Position numbers and translations under genes: made by a program. DNA of 17,731 nt from an uncultured Ruminococcus sp. Its GTDB lineage: Bacteria > Bacillota > Clostridia > Oscillospirales > Ruminococcaceae. Location of the stretch: NCBI RefSeq assembly GCF_937915125.1, contig NZ_CALDMP010000024.1, positions 1 to 17,731 on the forward strand. The letters run 5' to 3'. This document shows, one piece after another, positions 8,401-13,699 of the stretch; position 1 is the first letter of the stretch, and each line of letters begins with the position of its first letter. Under the pieces are notes generated by a model. That model saw only the letters and a list, made by a program, of their open reading frames with translations, was not told where the DNA came from and ran no database searches.

Positions 8401-8646
8401 AAGAAGATCTCCGACGGCGAACCCAATACCATCTCACTGCTGGAAAGCGGCAAGATTCACTATATGATCTCCACCTCGGCAAAAGGACGTCTCCCGGCAC
8501 GTGACAGCGTAAAGATGCGCCGGAAGTCCGTGGAACGCTCCATCTGCTGTCTCACTGCCATTGATACGGCTTCGGCTCTGGCAAATGTGCTGGAATCCGG
8601 CAGAAGTATCGATGATGTGGAAATGGTGGATATTACAAAGATATAA
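5455..8646 (+). CDS. carB: Carbamoyl-phosphate synthase, large subunit
   Basis: CarB makes carbamoyl phosphate from bicarbonate, ammonia and two ATP as partner of CarA. It has 1063 residues, full length for the family. Two homologous halves are plain: each starts with a GSGPI(I/R)IGQ motif (about residues 14-22 and again near 556-564) and carries an ATP-grasp domain with EVNPR(V/S)SRSS/T-type metal-binding signatures. An oligomerisation region lies between them. The C-terminal 130 residues form a methylglyoxal-synthase-like allosteric domain, where UMP and ornithine act in known enzymes. The ATG at 5455 is four bases after the carA stop. A long antisense open frame covers this gene, an effect of its codon usage and not a gene. 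Confidence 0.97.
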   Translation: MPLRNDIKKVLVIGSGPIIIGQAAEFDYAGTQACRALKQEGLEVVLINSNPATIMTDKAMADKVYIEPLTLDVVKRIIQIEKPDSLLSTMGGQTGLTLSMQLAEEGFLEANGVKLLGADPLTIHKAEDRQAFKDTMEKINQPCIPSKVVETIEDAVAFAETIGYPVIVRPAFTLGGTGGGIADNEEMLRDITKNGLRLSPITQVLIEKCISGWKEIEFEVIRDRKGNVITVCSMENFDPVGVHTGDSIVIAPAVTLTDREYQMLRTAALDIISELKVEGGCNCQFALHPTSMDYAVIEVNPRVSRSSALASKATGYPIAKVAARIAIGYTLDEIINQVTGKTYACFEPALDYVVVKYPKWAFDKFVYAKRTLGTQMKATGEVMAIGTSFEQAIMKAVRSTELGVDSMNMKKYEEMPLEEIMERLNVVDDERAFQLYEALKRGVPVEKLHELTMVDCWFLNKLLNLVELEREMAEKPLTEELYLLAKQYGYLDATIERISGKKCPMHRHAVYKMVDTCAGEFKAETPYFYSTYDDENEAEEFIERQNSGKKKVIVFGSGPIRIGQGIEFDYCSVHCVWTLKEMGCEAVICNNNPETVSTDFDTGDRLYFDPLTKEDVANIINTEKPYGVVVQFGGQTAIKLTRYLADMGVNILGTSADDIDAAEDRERFDEVLEKCGIPRPAGLTVMTTEEALQAANTLGYPVLMRPSYVLGGQNMIIAHSDKDIVEYMAIITSHMIENPVLIDKYMMGTEVEVDAICDGKDFLIPGIMEHVERAGVHSGDSISIYPAQNLSESITDTIVRYTGLLAKELHAVGLINIQYVVYNNEVYVIEVNPRSSRTVPYISKVTGIPMVDIATKIMLGETLESLGYKPGLHPKGKYVAVKVPVFSFEKLQDVDTMLGPEMKSTGECLGIATNLEDALLKGLIAAGYDLKKEGGVLLSVRDSDKQEIIAIADKFARMGFELYGTSGTAAVLNHNMIATNLVKKISDGEPNTISLLESGKIHYMISTSAKGRLPARDSVKMRRKSVERSICCLTAIDTASALANVLESGRSIDDVEMVDITKI

Positions 8647-8653
8647 GGAAAAC

Positions 8654-8706
8654 CCCTCCACCATTGCTGCGCAATGGTCCCCCTCCCCTTTCAGGGGAGG
8701 CTGTAT
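8654..8706. repeat. Palindromic repeat, family B, copy 1 of a tandem pair in the pyr operon
   Basis: The unit reads CCCTCC, then the stem ACCATTGC-TGC-GCAATGGT, then the hairpin CCTCCCCT-TTC-AGGGGAGG and CTGTAT. It is identical over 53 bp to 8724-8776. The pair fills most of the only long gap (205 bp) inside the pyr operon. Confidence 0.85.
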
Positions 8707-8723
8707 ATGAAATCGTTGTGAAT

Positions 8724-8776
8724 CCCTCCACCATTGCTGCGCAATGGTCCCCCTCCCCTTTCAGGGGAGGCTGTAT
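8724..8776. repeat. Palindromic repeat, family B, copy 2 of a tandem pair in the pyr operon
   Basis: This is an exact 53-bp copy of 8654-8706 at a 70-bp offset. The bases between the copies are only partly repeated. Perfect identity suggests a recent tandem duplication or concerted maintenance. The hairpins may alter readthrough into pyrK-pyrD. Confidence 0.85.
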
Positions 8777-8804
8777 CTGAATTGAAATCAAAATTACCGT
8801 GGCG

Positions 8805-8832
8805 GACGGGAAGATTTCCCGCCCGTCATTTT
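8805..8832 (+). terminator. Terminator-like hairpin upstream of pyrK
   Basis: CGGGAA-GAT-TTCCCG (8807-8821) forms a compact stem. GACGGG (8805-8810) can instead pair with CCCGTC (8822-8827), just before ATTTTAA. Two alternative pairings at this spot could mean a switch or simply a repeat fragment. The T run is weak, and no PyrR-binding consensus was found beside it. Confidence 0.35.
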
Positions 8833-8851
8833 AATAGATGAAGGGAGTTGT

Positions 8852-9628
8852 ATGGTTATGGCATATACCCAGATGCTTGCGCCGGTTCTGGAAAAACAGG
8901 CGCTTGCTGGCAATATTTATCGCATGGTGCTCCTGTGTCCTGCCATTGCAGAAGGGGCAGTGCCGGGACAATTTGTCCATCTGCTGCCTGTTGGATGTAC
9001 CCTGCGCCGTCCCATTTCCATTTGTGAGATCAACCGGGAAAAGGGAACGCTTACCATTGTATTTGAAGTCAAGGGCGCCGGAACGGATGCCCTCGCCAAT
9101 GTACGCACCGGGGAAAATCTGGACGTCCTGGGACCTCTGGGACACGGTTTCACCATTCTGCCTGAGGCAAAGCGTGTGATCCTGGTGGGCGGCGGTATCG
9201 GCAATCCGCCCATGCTGTCCCTTGCCCAGGTTTATGGTGCACGTGCAGCGGCGATCTGCGGATTCCGCAGCGCATCGGTGGTGACACTGCAACAGGCATT
9301 CCAGAGGACAGGGGCGCAGACCATTCTCTGTACAGACGACGGCACTGCGGGACGTCATGCCCTTGTGACAGAACCGTTGAAAGAACTTCTCGCCGATGGC
9401 GGTGCAGACATGGTCTATGCCTGCGGCCCCAGACCTATGCTGAAATTCGTGGCAGCTGCGGCAAAGGATGCGGGCGTAGCCTGTGAGGTATCCATGGAGG
9501 AACGCATGGGCTGCGGCATTGGTGCATGTCTGGTCTGTGCCTGTCAGCTGGAACGTGAGGGCAAGTCTGTCATGGGGCATGTCTGCAAGGACGGCCCGGT
9601 ATTTCCTGCAGAGGAGGTTGTGTGGTAA
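8852..9628 (+). CDS. pyrK: Dihydroorotate dehydrogenase B, electron-transfer subunit
   Basis: PyrK is the FAD and 2Fe-2S subunit that passes electrons from PyrD to NAD+ in type 1B dihydroorotate dehydrogenase. The protein has 258 residues (256 if the second ATG at 8858 is used; AAGGGAG at 8841-8847 is 4 or 10 bases away from the two candidates). RRPISI at 52-57 is the flavin-binding motif, GGGIG at 113-117 belongs to the nucleotide-binding domain, and Cys221, Cys226, Cys229 and Cys245 are the iron-sulfur ligands. Its stop overlaps the pyrD start (TAATG), so the two subunits are translationally coupled. It follows the repeat-filled gap after carB. Confidence 0.96.
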   Translation: MVMAYTQMLAPVLEKQALAGNIYRMVLLCPAIAEGAVPGQFVHLLPVGCTLRRPISICEINREKGTLTIVFEVKGAGTDALANVRTGENLDVLGPLGHGFTILPEAKRVILVGGGIGNPPMLSLAQVYGARAAAICGFRSASVVTLQQAFQRTGAQTILCTDDGTAGRHALVTEPLKELLADGGADMVYACGPRPMLKFVAAAAKDAGVACEVSMEERMGCGIGACLVCACQLEREGKSVMGHVCKDGPVFPAEEVVW

Positions 9629-10542
9629 TGGCAAAATTATCGGTAGACGTGGCTGGGGTCACGCTGAAAAACCCCATTATTCCGGCGTCCGGCGTGTTCG
9701 GCTACGGCAGGGAATACGAAGAGCTGTTTCCGCTGTCCAAACTGGGCGGTATTGCAACAAAGGGTACCACAGGTCAGCCCCGTCCGGGAAATCCTGCCCC
9801 TCGTATTGCAGAAACACCCAGCGGCATGCTCAATTCCGTGGGATTGCAGAATCCCGGCATTGATGCCTTTCTGGAGAAAGAACTGCCCAATCTGTTGACA
9901 AAGGATACGGTGATTCTGGCGAATATCGCCGGCTCTACCATTGAGGAGTGCGTGTCCATTGCCCAGAAGTTGGATGCAACGGATGTGCATATGATCGAGC
10001 TGAATATTTCCTGCCCCAATGTGAAGCAGGGCGGTGCGGCATTCGGTGTCCACTGCGACAGTGCGGAAGCCATTACGGCAGCCGTGCGCAAGGCTACCAC
10101 AAAGCCCCTTATCGTAAAGCTGTCCCCCAATGTGACAAGCATTACGGACATTGCAAAGGCTGTGGAATCCGCCGGAGCAGATGCCGTTTCCCTCATTAAC
10201 ACAGTACTGGGCATGCGTATCAATATCGAGACAAAGCGTCCCATTCTCCGGAACAATGTGGGCGGTATGTCCGGTCCTGCTGTGTTCCCTCTGGCAGTGC
10301 GTATGGTATGGCAGACAGCCCAGGCGGTCTCCATTCCCGTCATTGGCATGGGCGGCGTGGCAAGCGGCGCAGATGCCATTGAAATGATGATGGCTGGTGC
10401 AAGTGCTGTACAGGTCGGCGCTGCCATATTCACCGACCCTCTGGCACCGGTGCATATCATCGAGGAAATGGACGCCTGGCTGGATGCCCACGGGGTGGAC
10501 GATGTGCGGCAGATCATCGGCACTGTCCAGCCCTGGTCATGA
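9628..10542 (+). CDS. pyrD: Dihydroorotate dehydrogenase B (NAD+), catalytic subunit
   Basis: This FMN enzyme oxidises dihydroorotate to orotate and works with PyrK as a cytosolic heterotetramer. The protein has 304 residues. The class 1 catalytic cysteine is Cys129 within NISCPNVKQGG; other family segments are ASGVFGYG at 20-27, PRIAETPSGMLNSVGLQNPG at about 58-77 and the FMN phosphate site GMGGVASG. ATG 9628 is used because AGGAGG (inside pyrK) lies about nine bases upstream. An in-frame GTG at 9622 lies only about five bases after that site and before the pyrK stop. PyrE, the next enzyme, is not encoded downstream. Confidence 0.96.
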   Translation: MAKLSVDVAGVTLKNPIIPASGVFGYGREYEELFPLSKLGGIATKGTTGQPRPGNPAPRIAETPSGMLNSVGLQNPGIDAFLEKELPNLLTKDTVILANIAGSTIEECVSIAQKLDATDVHMIELNISCPNVKQGGAAFGVHCDSAEAITAAVRKATTKPLIVKLSPNVTSITDIAKAVESAGADAVSLINTVLGMRINIETKRPILRNNVGGMSGPAVFPLAVRMVWQTAQAVSIPVIGMGGVASGADAIEMMMAGASAVQVGAAIFTDPLAPVHIIEEMDAWLDAHGVDDVRQIIGTVQPWS

Positions 10543-10552
10543 GGACGGCGCA

Positions 10553-10975
10553 ATGATTATTTTAGGCGTGGATTTCGGCGATACGAGAACCGGTCTTGCG
10601 GTATGCGACCGGGGAGAATTTCTGGCATCGCCGGCAGGAGTCATTACGGAACGGGATTTTGACCAGTGCATGAGAAAGGTCGCCGCCGCCGCAAAGGAAC
10701 ACCGTGCGGAGCTGATTGTGGTGGGATATCCCAAGAATATGAACAATACCATCGGTGCACGTGGGGAACTGTGCCAGCAGTTCGCCCTGGGACTGGGGGA
10801 GATGACAGGCATTCCTGTACAGCTTTGGGACGAACGCTGTACCACAGTCTCTGCCCATGCCTGCCTCAATGTGACCAATACCCGTGGAAAAAAGCGGAAA
10901 GCCGTGGTGGATGCCGTGGCGGCGACCATTATTCTGGAGAGCTTTCTGGCGTATCGGAAGAATACACGGGGTTGA
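10553..10975 (+). CDS. ruvX: YqgF/RuvX family putative pre-16S rRNA nuclease
   Basis: This 140-residue protein has the RNase H-like fold of YqgF/RuvX, thought to mature the 16S rRNA 5' end (earlier proposed as a Holliday-junction resolvase). Acidic active-site residues are Asp7 in GVDFGDTRTG, Glu94 in LWDERCTT and Asp120 in AVVDAVAA; VVGYPKNMN at 57-64 is a further family signature. The ATG at 10553 lies 10 bases after the pyrD stop, with GAGG overlapping that stop, so it is probably co-transcribed with the pyr operon. A longer in-frame extension upstream overlaps pyrD and has no family similarity. YqgF is not normally a pyr operon member, so the coupling is a local feature. Confidence 0.93.
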   Translation: MIILGVDFGDTRTGLAVCDRGEFLASPAGVITERDFDQCMRKVAAAAKEHRAELIVVGYPKNMNNTIGARGELCQQFALGLGEMTGIPVQLWDERCTTVSAHACLNVTNTRGKKRKAVVDAVAATIILESFLAYRKNTRG

Positions 10976-10995
10976 GGTTTCCATTTGTCGGGGTA

Positions 10996-11107
10996 TGTAG
11001 GGGCGGATATTATCCGCCCGTAAATTCCCGGTGGATATCCGATGGATGTATGCGGATGAACAATTTGCAGACGAATAATTTGCGGGCGAACAATGTTCGC
11101 CCCTACA
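10996..11107. repeat. Composite palindromic repeat, family A (two arms)
   Basis: The 112-bp unit runs from TGTAG to CTACA. Left hairpin: GGGCGGATA-T-TATCCGCCC (11001-11019). Right hairpin: GGGCGAACA-A-TGTTCGCCC (11084-11102). The two arms carry different variable stems, each perfectly self-complementary. Confidence 0.78.
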
Positions 11108-11159
11108 TTGCAATGTTACCGTTGGTTTTACCTGTTACCCATATGGAACGGATACATTT

Positions 11160-11242
11160 TGTAGGGGCGACCATTGGTCGCCCGTTGTGTTTGTCCGAAA
11201 ATCGGTACATACCTCGGCGGGCGGATGATATCCGCCCCTACA
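11160..11242. repeat. Composite palindromic repeat, family A (two arms)
   Basis: The 83-bp unit runs from TGTAG to CTACA. Left hairpin: GGGCGACC-ATT-GGTCGCCC (11165-11183). Right hairpin: GGGCGGAT-GAT-ATCCGCCC (11219-11237). It sits 52 bp after another unit, between ruvX and a bidirectional terminator. Confidence 0.78.
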
Positions 11243-11270
11243 ATGGGGCTGCGTTGTATTTCAGAATCAC

Positions 11271-11309
11271 AAAACGGCGATACCATCTCATTGGTGCCGC
11301 CGTTTTTTT
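11271..11309. terminator. Bidirectional terminator between the pyr/ruvX unit and the replication module
   Basis: AACGGCG (11273-11279) pairs with CGCCGTT (11298-11304), with an inner ACCA/TGGT stem. T7 follows on the plus strand (11303-11309), and AAAA precedes the stem, giving TTTT on the minus strand. It can end both the plus-strand operon and the minus-strand module, whose last stop codon overlaps the T tract. Confidence 0.82.
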
Positions 11310-11526
11310 ATTGCTGCTTTGCGGATTCGGTCTCTTCTTCCTCGGATTCCAGCCTGCATAACACGTTTTTTGCGGCAATGGCTGCGATGGTATCGGCGAT
11401 CTGGGTCAGGATCGCTGCCGCTGCCGCCTGTGCCTCCGGCGTTTCGAACTGGGCGGCGATGGCTGTTGCAATGGCGTTGATCGCCGCAGAAAACCGCAGA
11501 TCCTCACAGAATGCACTGCCCTTCAT
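11308..11526 (-). CDS. Small Ala-rich protein of unknown function
   Basis: This 72-residue protein has an Ala/Ile-rich amphipathic middle (about residues 13-55, with AAAAAILTQIADTIAAIAAK) and a very acidic end (ESEEEETES). It may be a helical hairpin; it does not look like a transmembrane segment. I chose ATG 11526 because GGGAGGTG lies six bases upstream; the frame is open back to the stop of the helicase loader at 11577 and beyond, but those ATG codons lack a ribosome-binding site. It is the last gene of the minus-strand rep_O-dnaC module. It resembles small Ala-rich proteins I associate with clostridial prophages, but I cannot name a family. Confidence 0.6.
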   Translation of the reverse strand: MKGSAFCEDLRFSAAINAIATAIAAQFETPEAQAAAAAILTQIADTIAAIAAKNVLCRLESEEEETESAKQQ

Positions 11527-11576
11527 GCAGACACCTCCCTCTGTCAGCATATGTGAAAGGGGAGCGAAGTGTGCCA

Positions 11577-12365
11577 TCATCTTGCCGTCAGACGATAATT
11601 CCGTCCGGTATCCGGGCTGATCTGTACCACAAATGTGCCGTTTCCGCACCGTTCCCGGATGCGCCCGGCAAGGGCAGCGTCCAGGCGCAGCAGTTCCTGC
11701 AACAAAATCTCGCTGGAGAGAATGGTGCGCTTTCCCGATGCATATCTGCCGTTGATGATCTCAAAGGCAATGTCCAGCTCTTTCCGAGGGTTGCTGGTTT
11801 TCAGAAAATCGTCAATATAGAGCGCCTCCCAGCCCATGAGCTTCCGGAAACAATCCTCCCGTTTCTGAAAGCTCTGCATTTCCCGGCAGATGTCACGCCA
11901 CATGGTGTACTGTATCTGCACCCCACGCTTCAGCAAGACACCGCAGACTGCTGTGCAGAGATGGGTCTTTCCTGCGCCGGACTGCCCGGAGATGTACAGC
12001 CATGGACTGTCCGGCGTTCTGGTATATTCCTGTGCCGTCTGCTTCGCCTGTTCCTGCCAGGGCGTTTCACAGCGATAGCGCTCAAAGGTCATGCGCTCCA
12101 GTGCACCCGACAAGCCGGACTGTTCGATATTCCGCAGGCATCGCCGTATTTTCAGACATTTGCACTCCCTGTGTATCTCATAGCCATCCTCCAGCACGGA
12201 GATATAGCCCTTGTTCCTGCATATGCGGCAGTCATAGCCCTTGAGATTTCCCTCTGTTTCGTTGTACCGTGCTACCCACTGGCGCAGGCTGTCCTCCGGG
12301 TCAACCGGCTCAGATGAGACCGTCAGTGCACCATTGCTGCTTATCGGCATTTTGATATGTTCCAT
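11577..12365 (-). CDS. DnaC/IstB-type AAA+ helicase loader (copy 1)
   Basis: This 262-residue ATPase probably loads a replicative helicase at an origin, as DnaC, DnaI or phage loaders do. A putative N-terminal zinc site has Cys46 and Cys49 (CRIC) and Cys68 and Cys70 (CKC). The AAA+ core has Walker A GQSGAGKTH at 127-135, Walker B LYIDDF at 182-187, a sensor-I-like segment RTILSSE at 213-219 and an arginine-rich GRIRERC at 234-240. GGAGG sits just before the ATG at 12365, inside rep_O, which it overlaps by 56 bp. Bases 11616-11914 (about residues 151-249) are almost identical to the second loader at 16729-17391, whereas the rest is diverged. IstB of insertion sequences is an alternative, but the rep_O partner favours a replication role. 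Confidence 0.88.
   Translation of the reverse strand: MEHIKMPISSNGALTVSSEPVDPEDSLRQWVARYNETEGNLKGYDCRICRNKGYISVLEDGYEIHRECKCLKIRRCLRNIEQSGLSGALERMTFERYRCETPWQEQAKQTAQEYTRTPDSPWLYISGQSGAGKTHLCTAVCGVLLKRGVQIQYTMWRDICREMQSFQKREDCFRKLMGWEALYIDDFLKTSNPRKELDIAFEIINGRYASGKRTILSSEILLQELLRLDAALAGRIRERCGNGTFVVQISPDTGRNYRLTAR
11616..11914. repeat. 299-bp block shared with 16768-17066 (298/299 identical)
   Basis: It aligns at a constant offset of 5152 bp with a single mismatch (C at 11649, T at 16801). Sequence on both sides is homologous but clearly diverged. It covers the C-terminal AAA+ half of both helicase-loader genes in the same orientation, so it can also support recombination between them. Confidence 0.93.
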
Positions 12366-13062
12366 TGTGTTCCTCCATTTCCACTTCCGCTGCATAGGAT
12401 GCGTCCAGATAATCCACATAGCCGCTGTTGAAGAACGTGCTGCCGTTCTGCCAGTGCTGCCAGTCCGGCTTGCTTTTCTTATAGCGTTCCAGTGCCCGGT
12501 GCATCTCTGCATAACCGATCTTGCTGATGGCATCCAGAGATTTTGCGGTTACTCTGGCTTTGCCTTTTTTGTTGGGATATTCCGCCCACAGACGTTCGAA
12601 GAATGTGCATGTGCAGTATGTTTCTTTCTTATGTTTCTTTCTATTGTTTCTTTCTTGGTCAACTGTATGGGAGATACTGATATCTCCTGTATGGGATACA
12701 CCTGTATCTACCGTATGGGAAATACACTGTACAGGAGATACACCATGGGGAGATACCCATCGCTGCCAATCTTTTTGTACCTTGATTTGCTGCGGATTAT
12801 TTCGCTTTGCTGGAATAATCTCCACCATATTCATTTCTTTTAATTGCCGCAGTCCTTTGTATACGACCTGTGGCGAGGTGTTCATTGCCTTTGCAATATA
12901 TGATAGTGACATGGGAGCATAATTCCGCTGAAAGCCATATGTTCTGCGCATGATAAACAGCATGATGCCATACTGTGTACTTGTGGGCTTGAAATGAATT
13001 AACTGCTCCAGCAATTCGTTTGCAATTGCCGTGAACCCGTTCTCCTTCTGGGGATTTGCCAT
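12310..13062 (-). CDS. Phage replication protein O-like initiator
   Basis: The 250-residue protein starts with a winged-helix-type domain typical of lambda O N-termini (residues 8-80: NGFTAIANELLEQL, then a TYGF segment and SLSYIAKAMNTSPQVVYKGLRQL). This domain binds origin iterons in lambda. A low-complexity linker follows (about 103-150, repeated SHTVD/SHTGD units and a Lys/Arg stretch), then a C-terminal domain (152-220: FFERLWAEYPNKKGKARV and GYAEMHRALERYKK) likely to contact the helicase-loader complex. AAGGAG lies before ATG 13062; an upstream in-frame extension lacks a site. The linker's DNA holds the candidate origin (12618-12758). The next gene encodes a helicase loader, giving an O-P arrangement. 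Confidence 0.85.
   Translation of the reverse strand: MANPQKENGFTAIANELLEQLIHFKPTSTQYGIMLFIMRRTYGFQRNYAPMSLSYIAKAMNTSPQVVYKGLRQLKEMNMVEIIPAKRNNPQQIKVQKDWQRWVSPHGVSPVQCISHTVDTGVSHTGDISISHTVDQERNNRKKHKKETYCTCTFFERLWAEYPNKKGKARVTAKSLDAISKIGYAEMHRALERYKKSKPDWQHWQNGSTFFNSGYVDYLDASYAAEVEMEEHNGTYQNADKQQWCTDGLI
12618..12656. repeat. Three tandem 13-mers (candidate DNA unwinding element)
   Basis: ATGTTTCTTTCTT (12618-12630), ATGTTTCTTTCTA (12631-12643) and TTGTTTCTTTCTT (12644-12656) form an A+T-rich, strand-biased tandem array. It begins six bases from the iteron cluster. AT-rich 13-mers beside initiator sites are the hallmark of origins such as oriC. The period of 13 is unusual inside a coding sequence because it shifts the frame in each unit. 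Confidence 0.75.
12663..12758. other. Iteron-like repeat cluster, candidate replication origin inside rep_O
   Basis: Five direct copies of a motif close to CTGTATGGGAGATAC occur, ending at 12677, 12699, 12725, 12741 and 12756. Copies 2 to 5 vary in one to three positions or by a short gap. Two inverted partial copies (ATATCTCC at 12681-12687 and GTATCTACC at 12704-12712) lie between them. The cluster corresponds to the protein linker between the predicted DNA-binding and C-terminal domains. In lambda the O gene carries its own iterons in the same relative place. Function as an origin is inferred. Confidence 0.65.
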
Positions 13063-13100
13063 GAGTTTCTCCTTTCTGTCCGGGGCGGTTTCTTCGGAGA

Positions 13101-13162
13101 AGAAAAAAGTCCTCTCATAAATAGCCCCGCAGAGGGCAAAAGTTGCACGCCCACGTGCAACT
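13101..13162 (-). promoter_or_regulatory. Hairpin-rich leader of rep_O, possible attenuator
   Basis: On the minus strand a perfect 9-bp hairpin comes first (AGTTGCACG-loop-CGTGCAACT, 13141-13162). A CCTCT/AGAGG stem follows (13111-13135) and leads into a run of six T (13103-13108). The second stem resembles an intrinsic terminator about 40 bases before the rep_O start codon. Premature termination would limit initiator synthesis, a common way to control copy number; no regulator or antisense RNA is identified. Confidence 0.45.
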
Positions 13163-13330
13163 ATGAACGAGAATTTACACAAAATCTGAAGAAAGTTTCC
13201 AGTATTGGGTGAACTTCTCAGCGAAACAGCAAAACTGGAAAAATTGCCAGGGGAGGAACGGCAAAAAAATACGGCATCCCAGTGAACCCGGAAATGCCTA
13301 TAAAAAACTTTTTGTGTTTTCTTGTTAAAA

Positions 13331-13359
13331 GGTATATTCTATCCAATATCTTTTTTCAA
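13331..13359 (-). promoter_or_regulatory. Possible promoter for the rep_O module
   Basis: On the minus strand TTGAAA (13354-13359) and TATACC (13331-13336) are 17 bases apart. The -10 box is imperfect. The resulting leader of about 260 nt would include the hairpins at 13101-13162. It lies back to back with the tRNA promoter at 13369-13397. Confidence 0.4.
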
Positions 13360-13368
13360 ATAAAATTC

Positions 13369-13397
13369 TTGACAAACATATGCTCTTGTGCTATAAT
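13369..13397 (+). promoter_or_regulatory. Consensus promoter of tRNA-Pro
   Basis: TTGACA (13369-13374) and TATAAT (13392-13397) both match the sigma-A consensus perfectly with 17-bp spacing, as expected for a stable-RNA gene. The start is predicted near 13404, about 44 bases before the mature tRNA. Confidence 0.88.
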
Positions 13398-13447
13398 TAA
13401 AGAACAGGCGTGACATGGATCACATGAAGCGCTTGCAAAAAATAGAT

Positions 13448-13523
13448 CTGGGTGTGGCGCAGTTGGTAGCGTGCTACCTTGGGGTGGTAGAGGCCGCCCG
13501 TTCAAGTCGGGTCACTCAGACCA
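13448..13523 (+). tRNA. tRNA-Pro (anticodon GGG)
   Basis: A full 76-nt cloverleaf can be drawn: acceptor CTGGGTG/CACTCAG (one G-U), D arm GCGC-AGTTGGTA-GCGT, anticodon stem CTACC/GGTAG with loop TTGGGGT (anticodon GGG), variable AGGCC, T arm GCCCG-TTCAAGT-CGGGT, discriminator A and an encoded CCA (13521-13523). It reads CCC and CCU codons. It lies in the middle of accessory genes; tRNA 3' ends are common integration sites, but no second copy of its 3' end was found in this window. Confidence 0.95.
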
Positions 13524-13526
13524 GTT

Positions 13527-13575
13527 AAAACCGCGTGATTTCGGATGTTTTCCGGGATTGCGCGGTTTTGGTTTT
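13527..13575 (+). terminator. Terminator of tRNA-Pro
   Basis: AAAACCGCG (13527-13535) pairs with CGCGGTTTT (13561-13569), with an inner CGGA/TCCG stem. It is followed by GGTTTTT, directly after the tRNA. Confidence 0.8.
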
Positions 13576-13658
13576 TGTAATATAATTTTAATTTGTGCGC
13601 CGTTTGTGCGCCAACGTTTCAAAAACAGACGAAAAGGCACAACAGAATACAACAAAAG

Positions 13659-13699
13659 AACCGCCGCCGAAGCTGTCACGCTCCGGGGCGGTTTGTTTT
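13659..13699. terminator. Strong bidirectional terminator
   Basis: AACCGCC (13659-13665) pairs with GGCGGTT (13687-13693), extended by CCGAAGC/GCTCCGG with a bulged base and a TGTCAC loop. The plus strand continues with TTTGTTTTA. The minus strand continues with CTTTTGTTG. It probably ends minus-strand transcripts from the toxin-antitoxin operon. The rest of 13576-13833 shows no gene I can support. Confidence 0.75.

Noticed and set aside
71..11242. The regularly spaced palindromes considered as a CRISPR array
   Set aside because: There is no array of constant repeats with unique spacers, and no cas gene. Copies are scattered and occur as inverted pairs.
11511..12317. Plus-strand 268-codon frame opposite the first helicase loader, with a near-copy opposite the second (16633-17085)
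   Set aside because: Conservation between the two copies is explained by the identical minus-strand block. The frame has no start site, and the protein is Cys/Pro-rich shadow sequence.
11577..12365. Helicase loader considered as IstB of an IS21-type insertion sequence
   Set aside because: No IstA transposase or terminal inverted repeats flank it. Its partner is a phage O-like initiator, and the same pairing recurs at the right edge.
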